The notes under the pieces were generated by a model. It saw only the letters and a list, made by a program, of their open reading frames with translations. It had not been told where the DNA came from and made no database searches. Shown one piece after another: positions 32,846-41,295 of a stretch of DNA of 64,000 nucleotides. The position numbers and the translations under genes are program-made. Source of the stretch: Streptomyces sp. SID13726. Lineage in GTDB: Bacteria; Actinomycetota; Actinomycetes; Streptomycetales; Streptomycetaceae. The stretch is taken from assembly GCF_010548375.1 (NCBI RefSeq), contig NZ_JAAGLY010000012.1:1-64000 (forward strand), written 5' to 3'. Position 1 is the first letter of the stretch. Each line of letters starts with the position of its first letter.

Positions 32846-34527
32846 CAGTTGCCGCTGCCGTTCTTGTCGATGAGCTCCTTGTACCAGTCGCGCAGCTTGT
32901 CGCCGCCGGAGGACTTCCAGGTGGAGATGGCCGCCTGGACGTCGGAGAGCTTGCGGTTGCCGCGTACGTAGTCGATCTCCAGCTGCTCGAACTGGCTGGA
33001 GAGGTTGGCGTAGCGGGTCGGCTCGACGATGTTCATGCCGTACGTGGACGTCTTCTTCATGAAGGCGCCCATCCGCTGCTGCCACTCGACCTGCTTGCGG
33101 GCGACCTCGGGGAAGTCGGGGTGGGCGAAGTAGGCGGCAGGCGCGGCCAGCATCACCCAGGCGTTGAGCACCTCGGAGTTGCCCAGGTCGTTCTTGACCG
33201 GGACGCCGTCCTTGACGGTGTAGTGGGTGCCCTCGACGCCGTAGTCGACGAGCATCCGCTCCTTGGTGCCGTAGGGGGCGGCCGAGAAGTCGGCGGCGGC
33301 CAAGGCGTTCTCGATCGTCGTCTTGGAGGCGCCCTTGCGAATCAGCGACCAGATGGTGGCGGGCGAGGAGGCGTACAGCTTCGGGTTGCCGCCGTCCGCG
33401 CCGAAGAGGTCCATGGCGTCGATCCGGAGGTCCGGGTTGGACTGGGCCTGTTCGGATACCTTGCCGTACCAGTCGGCGATGTTGGTGTTCCAGACCAGGA
33501 TCTGCCCGGCGGTGAAGCGCTGGCCGGCGTCGCCCGTGCGGGCCTTGTCGTCAGGGTGGACCAGGCCCGCGTCGAACACCTTGCGGACCCACTCCAGGGC
33601 TTCGAGGTACTCGGGCTGTTCGATGCGGTACGTCACCTTGCCGTCGGACCCCATGTCCCAGCCGATCGGCCCGGAGCCGCGAACTCCGAAGAAGCTCCAC
33701 GCCGACCAGGTCAGGTTGCCGTCGCAGGCCCACACCTTGGCCTTGGAGCTGGTGGCCTCCTTGGCCCAGCTCATGAACTCGTCGGCCGACTTGGGTACCG
33801 CGTAGCCCTTCTTGTCAAAGACGTCCTCGCGGTACAGCGGCGCGATCCAGTTCGCGGTGGCCGCCGGCATCGGAATCCCGCGCAGCGCACCCCCGAAGAT
33901 GCCCATGCGCCAGGCGTCGGAGGGGATCGCGGCCAGGTTCGGGTACTTCTTGACCTTGTCGCCCGCCAGGTAGGGGCCGAGGTCCATGAACTTGGCGGTG
34001 ACCGCGTTGGAGATCTTGCCGACCAGCTCCCAGCTGGGCACGACGACCATGTCGGGTATGGAGCTGGAGGCGAGGACCGCGCCGAGCTTCTGGCCGTAGG
34101 TGTTGCCGTCCTGGTTCTGCCAGTCGATCTTGGTGCCCGCCGCCGCGTCGAGCGCGGTGTAGTAGGCGCAGCCGGCCTTCGGCGGGGAGCCCCAGAACGG
34201 GGACATGATCTTGAAGGAGGCGCCGGTGCCGAGCTTGTCCGGGACCGAGGTCTTGAGGGCCGCGAGGTCGACCTTGCCGGTGAATCCGGCGGCCGAGCCG
34301 TTCTTCGACGGCAGGTCCGGGTTCACGACCGTGCTGGCGACGAACGTCGGGAGCAGCTTGTCCGCGGCCTTGCCCGACGTGGTTCCCTCGCGCTCGCCGC
34401 CGCCCGACCCCCCGCAGGCGGACAGCAGCGGCATCCCGCCCGCCACCGCGGCGGTGGCGACCGCCGTCGAGGCGAGGAAGCTTCTCCGGCTCGGCCCGGA
34501 GGAGGCGGAAGCGGCGTTCGGCGTCAT
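32845..34527 (-). CDS. Extracellular solute-binding lipoprotein of the sugar importer
   Basis: A 560-residue lipoprotein. The signal has a twin arginine (SRRSFLAS, residues 13-20) and a lipobox LLSACGG with the lipidated Cys at about 38. The mature domain is of the large LplA/LipO-like type (~500 residues), suited to complex oligosaccharides. Aromatic segments such as WSAWSFFGVRG and NIADWYGK may line the sugar site. It is the first gene of the importer operon and lies downstream of two palindromic operators. Its place among xyloglucan enzymes suggests xyloglucan oligosaccharides as ligand; this is inferred. Confidence 0.9.
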   Translation of the reverse strand: MTPNAASASSGPSRRSFLASTAVATAAVAGGMPLLSACGGSGGGEREGTTSGKAADKLLPTFVASTVVNPDLPSKNGSAAGFTGKVDLAALKTSVPDKLGTGASFKIMSPFWGSPPKAGCAYYTALDAAAGTKIDWQNQDGNTYGQKLGAVLASSSIPDMVVVPSWELVGKISNAVTAKFMDLGPYLAGDKVKKYPNLAAIPSDAWRMGIFGGALRGIPMPAATANWIAPLYREDVFDKKGYAVPKSADEFMSWAKEATSSKAKVWACDGNLTWSAWSFFGVRGSGPIGWDMGSDGKVTYRIEQPEYLEALEWVRKVFDAGLVHPDDKARTGDAGQRFTAGQILVWNTNIADWYGKVSEQAQSNPDLRIDAMDLFGADGGNPKLYASSPATIWSLIRKGASKTTIENALAAADFSAAPYGTKERMLVDYGVEGTHYTVKDGVPVKNDLGNSEVLNAWVMLAAPAAYFAHPDFPEVARKQVEWQQRMGAFMKKTSTYGMNIVEPTRYANLSSQFEQLEIDYVRGNRKLSDVQAAISTWKSSGGDKLRDWYKELIDKNGSGN

Positions 34528-34653
34528 TGCGTCAACCCTTCATGGCGCACCAGGACACCCGGCGGTGGAGCCGTCGGCTGCGGTGTCTTGAGTGGAACTG
34601 GCTGAGCTGAAGCGGTGATTCGACCGTCGCGACGGAATCCGTAGTCGAAGTAG

Positions 34654-34667
34654 TCGAAGCGCTTCGA
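34654..34667. promoter_or_regulatory. LacI-family operator 3 (importer side)
   Basis: TCGAAGCGCTTCGA, identical to the core of operator 1, about 127 bp upstream of the binding-protein start. Confidence 0.85.
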
Positions 34668-34813
34668 TGTTGCTGTGAGGTTAAGTGAACACCCAGGGGT
34701 GCACAAGGGTCGTTCCCAAGATTCCTCCGAGGTGTAAGAGGTGACCTTTTCTTATGCACCGCTTGAAGTGACGGTGTTGATCTCTTGACACCCACCCCTG
34801 TGTCGAATGAGCA

Positions 34814-34827
34814 TCGAAGCGCTTCGA
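34814..34827. promoter_or_regulatory. LacI-family operator 4 (GH3 side)
   Basis: TCGAAGCGCTTCGA again, 36 bp before the GTG start chosen for GH3. The presence of the operator here argues against the upstream ATG at 34807 as the true start. Confidence 0.85.
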
Positions 34828-34863
34828 AAGCATCGAACCGATCCATCGCAAGGGGATCCCCAC

Positions 34864-37719
34864 GTGACCGCACACCCGCCGCACACGCCGCCATTTCGCG
34901 ATCCGCATCTGCCGTTCGCGAAGCGCATCGACGATCTGCTGTCGCGGCTGACCCTCGACGAGAAGATCGGATTCCTGCACCAGTTCGCACCCGCCGTCGA
35001 ACGGCTCGGCGTCCCCGAGTTCCGCACCGGCCAGGAGGCCCTGCACGGCGTCGCCTGGATGGGCCCGGCGACGGTCTTCCCGCAGGCGGTGGGTCTCGGC
35101 GCGACCTGGAACACCGAGCTGGTGCGCCGGGTCGGCGAGGCGGTGTCCAAGGAGGTCCGGTCGATGCGCGCCCACGACGACCGCGTGGGCCTCAACGTCT
35201 GGGCGCCGACGGTGAATCTGCTCCGGCATCCGCTGTGGGGCCGTAACGAGGAGGGCTACTCCGAGGACCCCGGGCTCACCTCCGCCATCGCCACCGCCTA
35301 CACCCACGGGCTGCGCGGCGACCACCCGACGTACTGGCGCACGGCCCCGGTGCTCAAGCACTGGCTCGCCCACAACAACGAGACGGACCGCGCCACTTCG
35401 TCCAGCTCGGTGCGTCCGCGCGTGCTGCACGAGTACGACCTGCGCGCCTTCCGCGGGACGGTCGAGGCGGGCGCGGTGGCCGGGGTGATGCCGGCGTACA
35501 ACCTGGTCAACGGCCGCCCCAACCACGTCTCGCCGTACCTTCGCGAGCAGTTGCGCGCCTGGACCGAGGAGGAGCTGCTGGTCTGCTCGGACGCGGGCGC
35601 GCCCTCCAACCTGGTCGACCACGAGCACTACTTCGACACCCACGAGGAAGCCACCGCGGCCTCCCTCCGGGCCGGCGTCGACAGCTTCACCGACCACGGC
35701 ACGGACAGCTCGCAGATGGTCGGGCGGATCCAAGGGGCCCTGGACCAGGGCCTGTTGACCGAGGCCGACATCGACTCCGCGGTCCGCCGCCAGCTCTCGG
35801 TCCGCTTCCGGCTCGGCGAGTTCGACCCGCACTACGACCCGCACGCGGGCGCCAAGGACTTCGACACCCCGGCACACCGCGCGCTCGCCCAGGAGGCCGC
35901 CGAGCAGGCGATCGTGCTGCTCAGGAACGACGGTGTGCTGCCGCTCGCCCCGGACACCCGGATCGCGGTGGTCGGGCTGCTCGCCGACGAGTGCAAGCTC
36001 GACTGGTACAGCGGCACCCTCATCCACCGCTCGACCCCGCTGGAGGGGCTGTACGAGCGGTTCGGCGCCGAGCGCGTGGAGTTCGCGGAGGGGGTGGACC
36101 GGGTACGCCTGAAGACCTCCGCCGGGACGTTCCTGCACGTCCCGGCCGCCGAGGGCGCCGAGGACGAGGTGCGCGGCGCCGAGGGCGCCCTGGACCCGGC
36201 GCTGCTCGCGGGCCGCACGGACCTGCCCCCGCTGACCACCGACGCGACCGGCACCGAGTTCGCGCTGATCGACTGGGACGAGGGCGTCCTCACGCTGCGC
36301 GCCCCCGACGGCCGCTATGTGTCCGTCGCCGAGGACGGCTACCTGCGCGCCTCGGCCGACCAGCCCGGGGGCTGGGTCGTCCAGGAGACCTTCCGGCTGG
36401 AACAGCACGGCGGCGGTCACCTCCTCAGGCACATCGGCACGGGCCGCCACGTCACTGTCGCCGCGGACGGAGTGAAGGTTGCCGACGAGAATCCGGAACC
36501 CGAGGCGAAGCCGGAAACCTTCACGCTGATCATCGTCGAACGCGGCGAAGACGCAGTGACCCGCGTCACGTCCGAGGCGGACGTCGTCCTGGTCGTCGCG
36601 GGCAACGACCCGCACATCAACGGCCGCGAGACCGAGGACCGCGTCTCCCTGCGGCTCCCCGCCCACCAGGAGCGCCTGCTGCGCGCCGCCCGCGCCGCGA
36701 ACCCCCGCACGGTCCTGGCCCTGGTCTCGGCCTACCCGTACGCCGTGGACACCTCCGCCCTGGCCGCGGCCCTGTGGACGGCCCACGGCGGCCAGGCGGC
36801 CGGCACCGCGCTGGCCCGCGTGCTGGCCGGCGACGTCTCCCCCGCGGGCCGCCTCCCGCAGACCTGGTACGAGAGCGACGCCGACCTTCCGGGCCTCCTC
36901 GACTACGACGTGATCGGCAGCCGCCAGACCTACCTCTACTTCGAGGGCACGCCCCTGTTCCCGTTCGGCCACGGGCTGTCGTACGCGTCCTTCTCGTACG
37001 GGGACCTGGCCGTGCGGACCGACGAGGACGCGGCGCACGTCTCGTTCACGATCACGAACACCGGTGACGTCACCGCCGACGAGGTCGCCCAGCTCTACAC
37101 CCGCGCGGTCGACCCGGCGCTCCCCCGCCCGCGCCGCGAGCTGGTGGCCCACCGGCGCGTGACCCTCGCCCCGGGCGCCCGCGAGGAGCTGTCCTTCGAA
37201 GTCCCGTTGCGGGCCTTCGAGTTCTGGGACGTGACGCGGGGCGGCTGGCGGCTGGAACCCGGTCCGTACGACCTCCTGGCCGGCGCCTCCAGCGAGGACA
37301 TCCGGCTGCGTACGACCGTGCTGCTCGACGGCGAGTCCGCCGCACCGCGTCCGGTGCTCCAACGGGGCCTGGAGGGCGCGGACTTCGACGAGCAGAGCGG
37401 GGTCGAGATCGTCGACCGGACCAAGGCGGCGGGCGACGCGGTCACGGCGACCGAGGGCCGTACCGGTGAACTCGTCTACCGGGACTGCGACTTCGGCGAC
37501 GGGGTCACCGAGGTGACGGCGCTGGTCTCCGGCGAGGGCGCGGTCGAGCTGTCCCTGGACGGGGGCGCGGTGCTCGCCGTACTGGAGATCGAGGAGTCCG
37601 ACTCGGGGCCGTACGACTACACCACGCTCGGCGCCGGAATCGTCGCCGAGGGCGTGCACGACGTGCACCTCAGGCTGCGCGGCCCGCTGCGGCTCGCGCA
37701 TGTCGGCTTCTCCGGTTGA
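34864..37719 (+). CDS. GH3 beta-glucosidase/beta-xylosidase with inserted domain and CBM6-like C-terminus
   Basis: A 951-residue enzyme without signal peptide. The GH3 N-terminal barrel (about 20-330) carries the nucleophile Asp in LLVCSDAGAPSN near 243. The GH3 C-terminal domain is split by a ~140-residue insertion (about 430-570) with a beta-trefoil/fascin-like repeat (LRAPDGRYVSVAEDGYLRAS, RHIGTGRHVTVAADG). An FnIII-like domain (about 720-810) follows, then a CBM6-like domain (GEGAVELSLDGG, EGVHDVHLRLRG). It probably trims glucose or xylose from imported oligosaccharides. The GTG at 34864 has AAGGGGA upstream and follows the operator. Confidence 0.88.
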   Translation: MTAHPPHTPPFRDPHLPFAKRIDDLLSRLTLDEKIGFLHQFAPAVERLGVPEFRTGQEALHGVAWMGPATVFPQAVGLGATWNTELVRRVGEAVSKEVRSMRAHDDRVGLNVWAPTVNLLRHPLWGRNEEGYSEDPGLTSAIATAYTHGLRGDHPTYWRTAPVLKHWLAHNNETDRATSSSSVRPRVLHEYDLRAFRGTVEAGAVAGVMPAYNLVNGRPNHVSPYLREQLRAWTEEELLVCSDAGAPSNLVDHEHYFDTHEEATAASLRAGVDSFTDHGTDSSQMVGRIQGALDQGLLTEADIDSAVRRQLSVRFRLGEFDPHYDPHAGAKDFDTPAHRALAQEAAEQAIVLLRNDGVLPLAPDTRIAVVGLLADECKLDWYSGTLIHRSTPLEGLYERFGAERVEFAEGVDRVRLKTSAGTFLHVPAAEGAEDEVRGAEGALDPALLAGRTDLPPLTTDATGTEFALIDWDEGVLTLRAPDGRYVSVAEDGYLRASADQPGGWVVQETFRLEQHGGGHLLRHIGTGRHVTVAADGVKVADENPEPEAKPETFTLIIVERGEDAVTRVTSEADVVLVVAGNDPHINGRETEDRVSLRLPAHQERLLRAARAANPRTVLALVSAYPYAVDTSALAAALWTAHGGQAAGTALARVLAGDVSPAGRLPQTWYESDADLPGLLDYDVIGSRQTYLYFEGTPLFPFGHGLSYASFSYGDLAVRTDEDAAHVSFTITNTGDVTADEVAQLYTRAVDPALPRPRRELVAHRRVTLAPGAREELSFEVPLRAFEFWDVTRGGWRLEPGPYDLLAGASSEDIRLRTTVLLDGESAAPRPVLQRGLEGADFDEQSGVEIVDRTKAAGDAVTATEGRTGELVYRDCDFGDGVTEVTALVSGEGAVELSLDGGAVLAVLEIEESDSGPYDYTTLGAGIVAEGVHDVHLRLRGPLRLAHVGFSG

Positions 37720-37744
37720 GGGTCCGGAGGAACCGGCACAGATG

Positions 37745-37784
37745 AAGGGGCCCGGCACCGGAAGGCATCGGTGCCGGGCCCCTT
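37745..37784. terminator. Long hairpin terminator after GH3
   Basis: AAGGGGCCCGGCACCG (37745-37760) pairs perfectly with CGGTGCCGGGCCCCTT (37769-37784), loop 8 nt, 26 bp after the GH3 stop. It can act in both directions. Confidence 0.9.
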
Positions 37785-37821
37785 CGGGGCGGCGGGTCAG
37801 CGTCGCTGTGCCGACTCTATA

Positions 37822-37839
37822 TGAAAATGGTTCCCATTA
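37822..37839. promoter_or_regulatory. Possible Zur-like site without an obvious gene
   Basis: TGAAAATGGTTCCCATTA in an AT-rich patch resembles actinobacterial zinc-uptake (Zur) boxes, though only part of it is palindromic. The two neighbouring genes converge here, so no target gene is visible. It may be a relic or a chance match. Confidence 0.25.
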
Positions 37840-37897
37840 GCTAGTGGAATCCATCACGGGTTTCGGAGCGCACGGCTTTCTCGGAGCGCTCGGGTCC

Positions 37898-39343
37898 TCA
37901 GAGCGCGAGCCCCGTCAGCACCAGCACCCGCTCGTACGTGTAGTCGTCCATCGCGAACTTCACGCCCTCGCGGCCCACACCGGACTGCTTGGCACCGCCG
38001 TACGGCATCTGGTCGGCGCGGTAGGAGGGGACGTCACCGACGACCACGCCGCCGACCTCAAGGGCGCGGTGGGCGCGGAAGGCGGCCTGGAGGTCGTGGG
38101 TGAACACCCCTGCCTGGAGGCCGTACTTGGAGGAGTTGACGGCGGCGAAGGCGGCGGCCTCGCCGTCCACCTTCTGCACGGTGAGGACGGGTCCGAAGAC
38201 CTCCTCGCAGGAGATCGTGGTGTCGGCCGGGACGTCGGTGAGGACGGTCGGCGCGTAGGAGGCGCCGTCGCGGTCGCCGCCGGTGAGCAGGGTCGCGCCC
38301 GCCTCGACGGCCTCCTTCACCCACGCCTCGACACGCCTGGCCGCGTCCTCGCTGACCAGCGGGCCGACGTCGGTCTTGTCGTCGCTCGGGTCGCCGGTGC
38401 CCTGGGCCTCGACGGCGGCGACGATCCGGGGCAGCAGCCGGTCGTACACGGAGGCGTCCGCGATGACCCGCTGCACGGAGATGCAGGACTGGCCGCCCTG
38501 GTAGTTGGAGAAGGTCGCGATGCGGGTCGCGGCCCAGTCGAGGTCGGTGTCGGAGGCGAAGTCGCCGAGCACGACCGCCGCGCCGTTGCCGCCCAGCTCC
38601 AGGGTGCAGTGCTTGCGCGGCACCGAGTCCATGATCGCGTAGCCGACCTTCTCGGAACCGGTGAAGGAGATGACCGGGAGGCGCTCGTCCTGGACCAGGG
38701 CGGCCATCTTGTCGTTGGCGACCGGGAGGATGCTCCAGGAGCCGGCGGGCAGCTCGGTCTCGGCGAGCAGGTCGCCGATGATCAGCCCGGAGAGCGGGGT
38801 GGCCGGAGCGGGCTTGAGGATGATCGGCACGCCGGCCGCGATCGCCGGGGCGATCTTGTGGGCGCAGAGGTTGAGCGGGAAGTTGAAGGGCGCGATCCCG
38901 AGGACGACGCCCTTGGGGAAGCGCCGGGTCAGCGCGAGCCGTCCCTGGCCGCCGAGGTCGGTGTCGAGGCGCTGGGCCTCACCGCCGTTGAACCGCCGGG
39001 CCTCCTCGGCCGCGAACCGGAACACGGAGACGGCCCGGCCGACCTCACCGCGCGCCCACTTGATCGGCTTGCCGTTCTCGGCGGAGATCAGCCGGGCGAT
39101 CTCCTCGGTGCGCTCGACGAGCCGGCGGCTGACGTGGTCGAGGGCGGCGGCGCGGACGTGGGCCGGGGTGGCGGCGAACTCGTCCAGTACGGCGTACGCG
39201 GCGGCCACGGCCTCCTCGGTCTGCGCGTCGCTCGGCACACTCACCGTGCCGACCAGCCGGCCGTCCCACGGGGAGGTGACGTCGAAGGTGTCCTCGCCGG
39301 TGGCCTGGCGGCCGGCGAGCCAGAAGGCGGTGGTGGAAGTCAT
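37898..39343 (-). CDS. NAD(P)-dependent aldehyde dehydrogenase, possibly succinate-semialdehyde type
   Basis: A 481-residue aldehyde dehydrogenase. It has the cofactor region IAPFNFPLNL, the catalytic Glu in LELGGNGA near 255 and the catalytic Cys in NYQGGQSCISVQR near 290. The end YGGAKQSGVGREG is typical. The precise aldehyde cannot be read from the sequence; location next to a PucR regulator and within 5 kb of gabT suggests succinate semialdehyde from GABA breakdown. The ATG at 39343 gives the usual length. Confidence 0.85.
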   Translation of the reverse strand: MTSTTAFWLAGRQATGEDTFDVTSPWDGRLVGTVSVPSDAQTEEAVAAAYAVLDEFAATPAHVRAAALDHVSRRLVERTEEIARLISAENGKPIKWARGEVGRAVSVFRFAAEEARRFNGGEAQRLDTDLGGQGRLALTRRFPKGVVLGIAPFNFPLNLCAHKIAPAIAAGVPIILKPAPATPLSGLIIGDLLAETELPAGSWSILPVANDKMAALVQDERLPVISFTGSEKVGYAIMDSVPRKHCTLELGGNGAAVVLGDFASDTDLDWAATRIATFSNYQGGQSCISVQRVIADASVYDRLLPRIVAAVEAQGTGDPSDDKTDVGPLVSEDAARRVEAWVKEAVEAGATLLTGGDRDGASYAPTVLTDVPADTTISCEEVFGPVLTVQKVDGEAAAFAAVNSSKYGLQAGVFTHDLQAAFRAHRALEVGGVVVGDVPSYRADQMPYGGAKQSGVGREGVKFAMDDYTYERVLVLTGLAL

Positions 39344-39429
39344 GCCCCCACGGTAGGGCGGCGGGGAAGGAGCCGCGTTTGTCCGAGTCGTAGTGGTCGG
39401 CCTCGGGCATGCGCCTCTTTGTCGTACGG

Positions 39430-41205
39430 CTACTCGGTCGAGGTCGCCTTCAGCGCGAGCCACAGCTCCATGCGTACGTCGGGATCGTCCAGGGAGCGGC
39501 CCAGGATCTCCTCGACCCTGCGCATCCGGTACCGCAGGGTGTGCCGGTGGACACCCAGGTCGGCGGCGGCCGCGTCCCACTGGCCGTGCCGGGAGAGCCA
39601 GGCCCGCAGGGAGGCGACCAGGTCGCCCCGGCCGGTCGCGTCGTGTTCGTACAGCGGGCGCAGCAACCCGTCCGCGAACGCCTTCACCGCGTCGTCGGCG
39701 AGCAGCGGCAGCACGGACCCGGCGGCCAGCTGTTCGTGCTCGACGTACATCCGGCCGCGCCGCCGGGCGACCGAGAGGGACTGCTCGGCCTGCTTGTACC
39801 CGGCCGCCGCCGCGATCGGCCCGACCGGGGCCGACACCCCGATCACCAGCTCGTCCTCGTCTCCCACCGGCTCACGCTCCGTCGCGGCGTGGCCTGCTCC
39901 GGCCTGCCCTGCTCCGGAGTGCGCCGCCCCGGAGTGCGGCACCCCGGTGTGCGCCGCCGTGGCCCGCGTCGCCCCTGATCGCACCGCCTCCCGCGCCGCC
40001 GCGTGATCCGCGCACGCGGTCACCGCCGCACCGCCGTCCGTGGCCAGCACCACCAGCCGCCGCCCCTCCCCGTCCCGCTCGGGCACGACCAGTACGGCCT
40101 CCCCGGCCCGGGCGGCGGCGGACTCGACGGTCTCGGCGAGCGCGGTGAGCGGATCGCCGTTCGCGAGCCCGGCGCCGGCCTTCCCCGCACTCGCCTGCGC
40201 GGCCCGGGCCTTCGCGGCGGCCTCCAGATGGGCGTGCGAGTCGACGGACATCCGCGCCGCCGCGGCCGGCTCGGCGACGATCAGCCGGAAGGGCGCGTCC
40301 AGCAGACCGCCGTACAGGTCTCCGGCCACGGTCCGCGCGTGCTCCGGCTCCCCCGCGAGCAGCATCCGCAGGACGGCCGCCCCGATCCGCTGCTCGGCCG
40401 CGTGCAGGGAGCGGGACCGTTCGGTGGTGAGGGTGAGGAGCGCGATCGCGGAGTGCACGGCGTACCGCTCGGCCGTCCCGAGGGCCGAGGCCGTGCCGAC
40501 GGCCAGCGCGGCGCGGGGCCGTCGGCCGGTGCCGAGGGAGTGGAGCTCGACCCGGTCGTCGTTCTCTGGGCCGCCGACCACGGCGGAGGCGGGCGCGGGC
40601 CGCTCCCGCAGCCGTTCCACGTCGGCGACGATCCGCGCGGCTCGGCGGCCCGCCCACTCCGGGGCGGTGGCGACGACGGCGCCCGAGGCGTCGTAGAGCG
40701 CCGTCCAGCCGTCCACCTGGGAGGCGAGCGCGGCGAGCAGCCCCTCCGGGCCGTCGGTCAGGGCCTGCCTGGTCAGCTCGCGCTGGGCGGCGAAGCCCGC
40801 GGTGACGGACCGGTACTGGTCGGCCGCGATGGCCGCGGACACGGCCTTGCTGATGGCGAGGAAGGGGGTGCGGCGGGGCACTTCGAGCAGCGGCAGCCCC
40901 TCGTCGCGGGCCGCGTCGAGGAGCGCCCGCGGGATCTCCTCGTAGTTGACCCCGACGGCGAACCCGAGCCCGACGACCCCCGCCCCGGCCAGCCGCTTCA
41001 CATACCGCCGCATGGCCTCCGGATCCTCCGCGTCCAGCTTCAGCGCGGTGATCAGGAGCAGCTCGCCGCCCTCCATGTAGGGCACGGGATCGGCGAGCTC
41101 GCTGACATGCGCCCAGCGCACGGGCACGTCCAGCCGGTCCTCGCCCGCGCGCACGGTCAGCTTGAGCGCGGAGTGGTGGACGAGCGAGGCGAGGGTGGGA
41201 GGCAT
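39430..41205 (-). CDS. PucR-family transcriptional regulator
   Basis: A 591-residue regulator. The N-terminal PucR domain (about 1-125, LTVRAGEDRLDVPVRWAHVSEL) binds an unknown effector; a GGDEF-like middle region follows; the C-terminal HTH_30 domain (about 520-585) contains AAADLGVHRHTLRYRMRRVE. A low-complexity insertion rich in Ala, Gly, His and Thr (TAAHTGVPHSGAAHSGAGQA, about 410-440) interrupts the middle region. Regulators of this family often control amine, purine or GABA genes next to them; the adjacent aldehyde dehydrogenase and gabT are candidate targets. Confidence 0.9.
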   Translation of the reverse strand: MPPTLASLVHHSALKLTVRAGEDRLDVPVRWAHVSELADPVPYMEGGELLLITALKLDAEDPEAMRRYVKRLAGAGVVGLGFAVGVNYEEIPRALLDAARDEGLPLLEVPRRTPFLAISKAVSAAIAADQYRSVTAGFAAQRELTRQALTDGPEGLLAALASQVDGWTALYDASGAVVATAPEWAGRRAARIVADVERLRERPAPASAVVGGPENDDRVELHSLGTGRRPRAALAVGTASALGTAERYAVHSAIALLTLTTERSRSLHAAEQRIGAAVLRMLLAGEPEHARTVAGDLYGGLLDAPFRLIVAEPAAAARMSVDSHAHLEAAAKARAAQASAGKAGAGLANGDPLTALAETVESAAARAGEAVLVVPERDGEGRRLVVLATDGGAAVTACADHAAAREAVRSGATRATAAHTGVPHSGAAHSGAGQAGAGHAATEREPVGDEDELVIGVSAPVGPIAAAAGYKQAEQSLSVARRRGRMYVEHEQLAAGSVLPLLADDAVKAFADGLLRPLYEHDATGRGDLVASLRAWLSRHGQWDAAAADLGVHRHTLRYRMRRVEEILGRSLDDPDVRMELWLALKATSTE

Positions 41206-41295
41206 GAGGCCTTCAGGGGGAGCGGGTGATCTTTTGGCCGCCGTGTATGAACGGCCTGTGACGATTCTGCCTCACCGTACGGTCCCCGGCTCACG

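Larger units (their letters stand above)
34528..34863. promoter_or_regulatory. Divergent control region of the importer and GH3 genes
   Basis: A 336-bp gap with two LacI-type palindromes, one near each gene, about 160 bp apart. The spacing would allow looping by a tetrameric or dimer-paired repressor. No other gene is seen. Confidence 0.75.

Noticed and set aside
34807..34863. ATG start of GH3 at 34807
   Set aside because: It would place the LacI operator inside the gene; GTG 34864 has a good SD.
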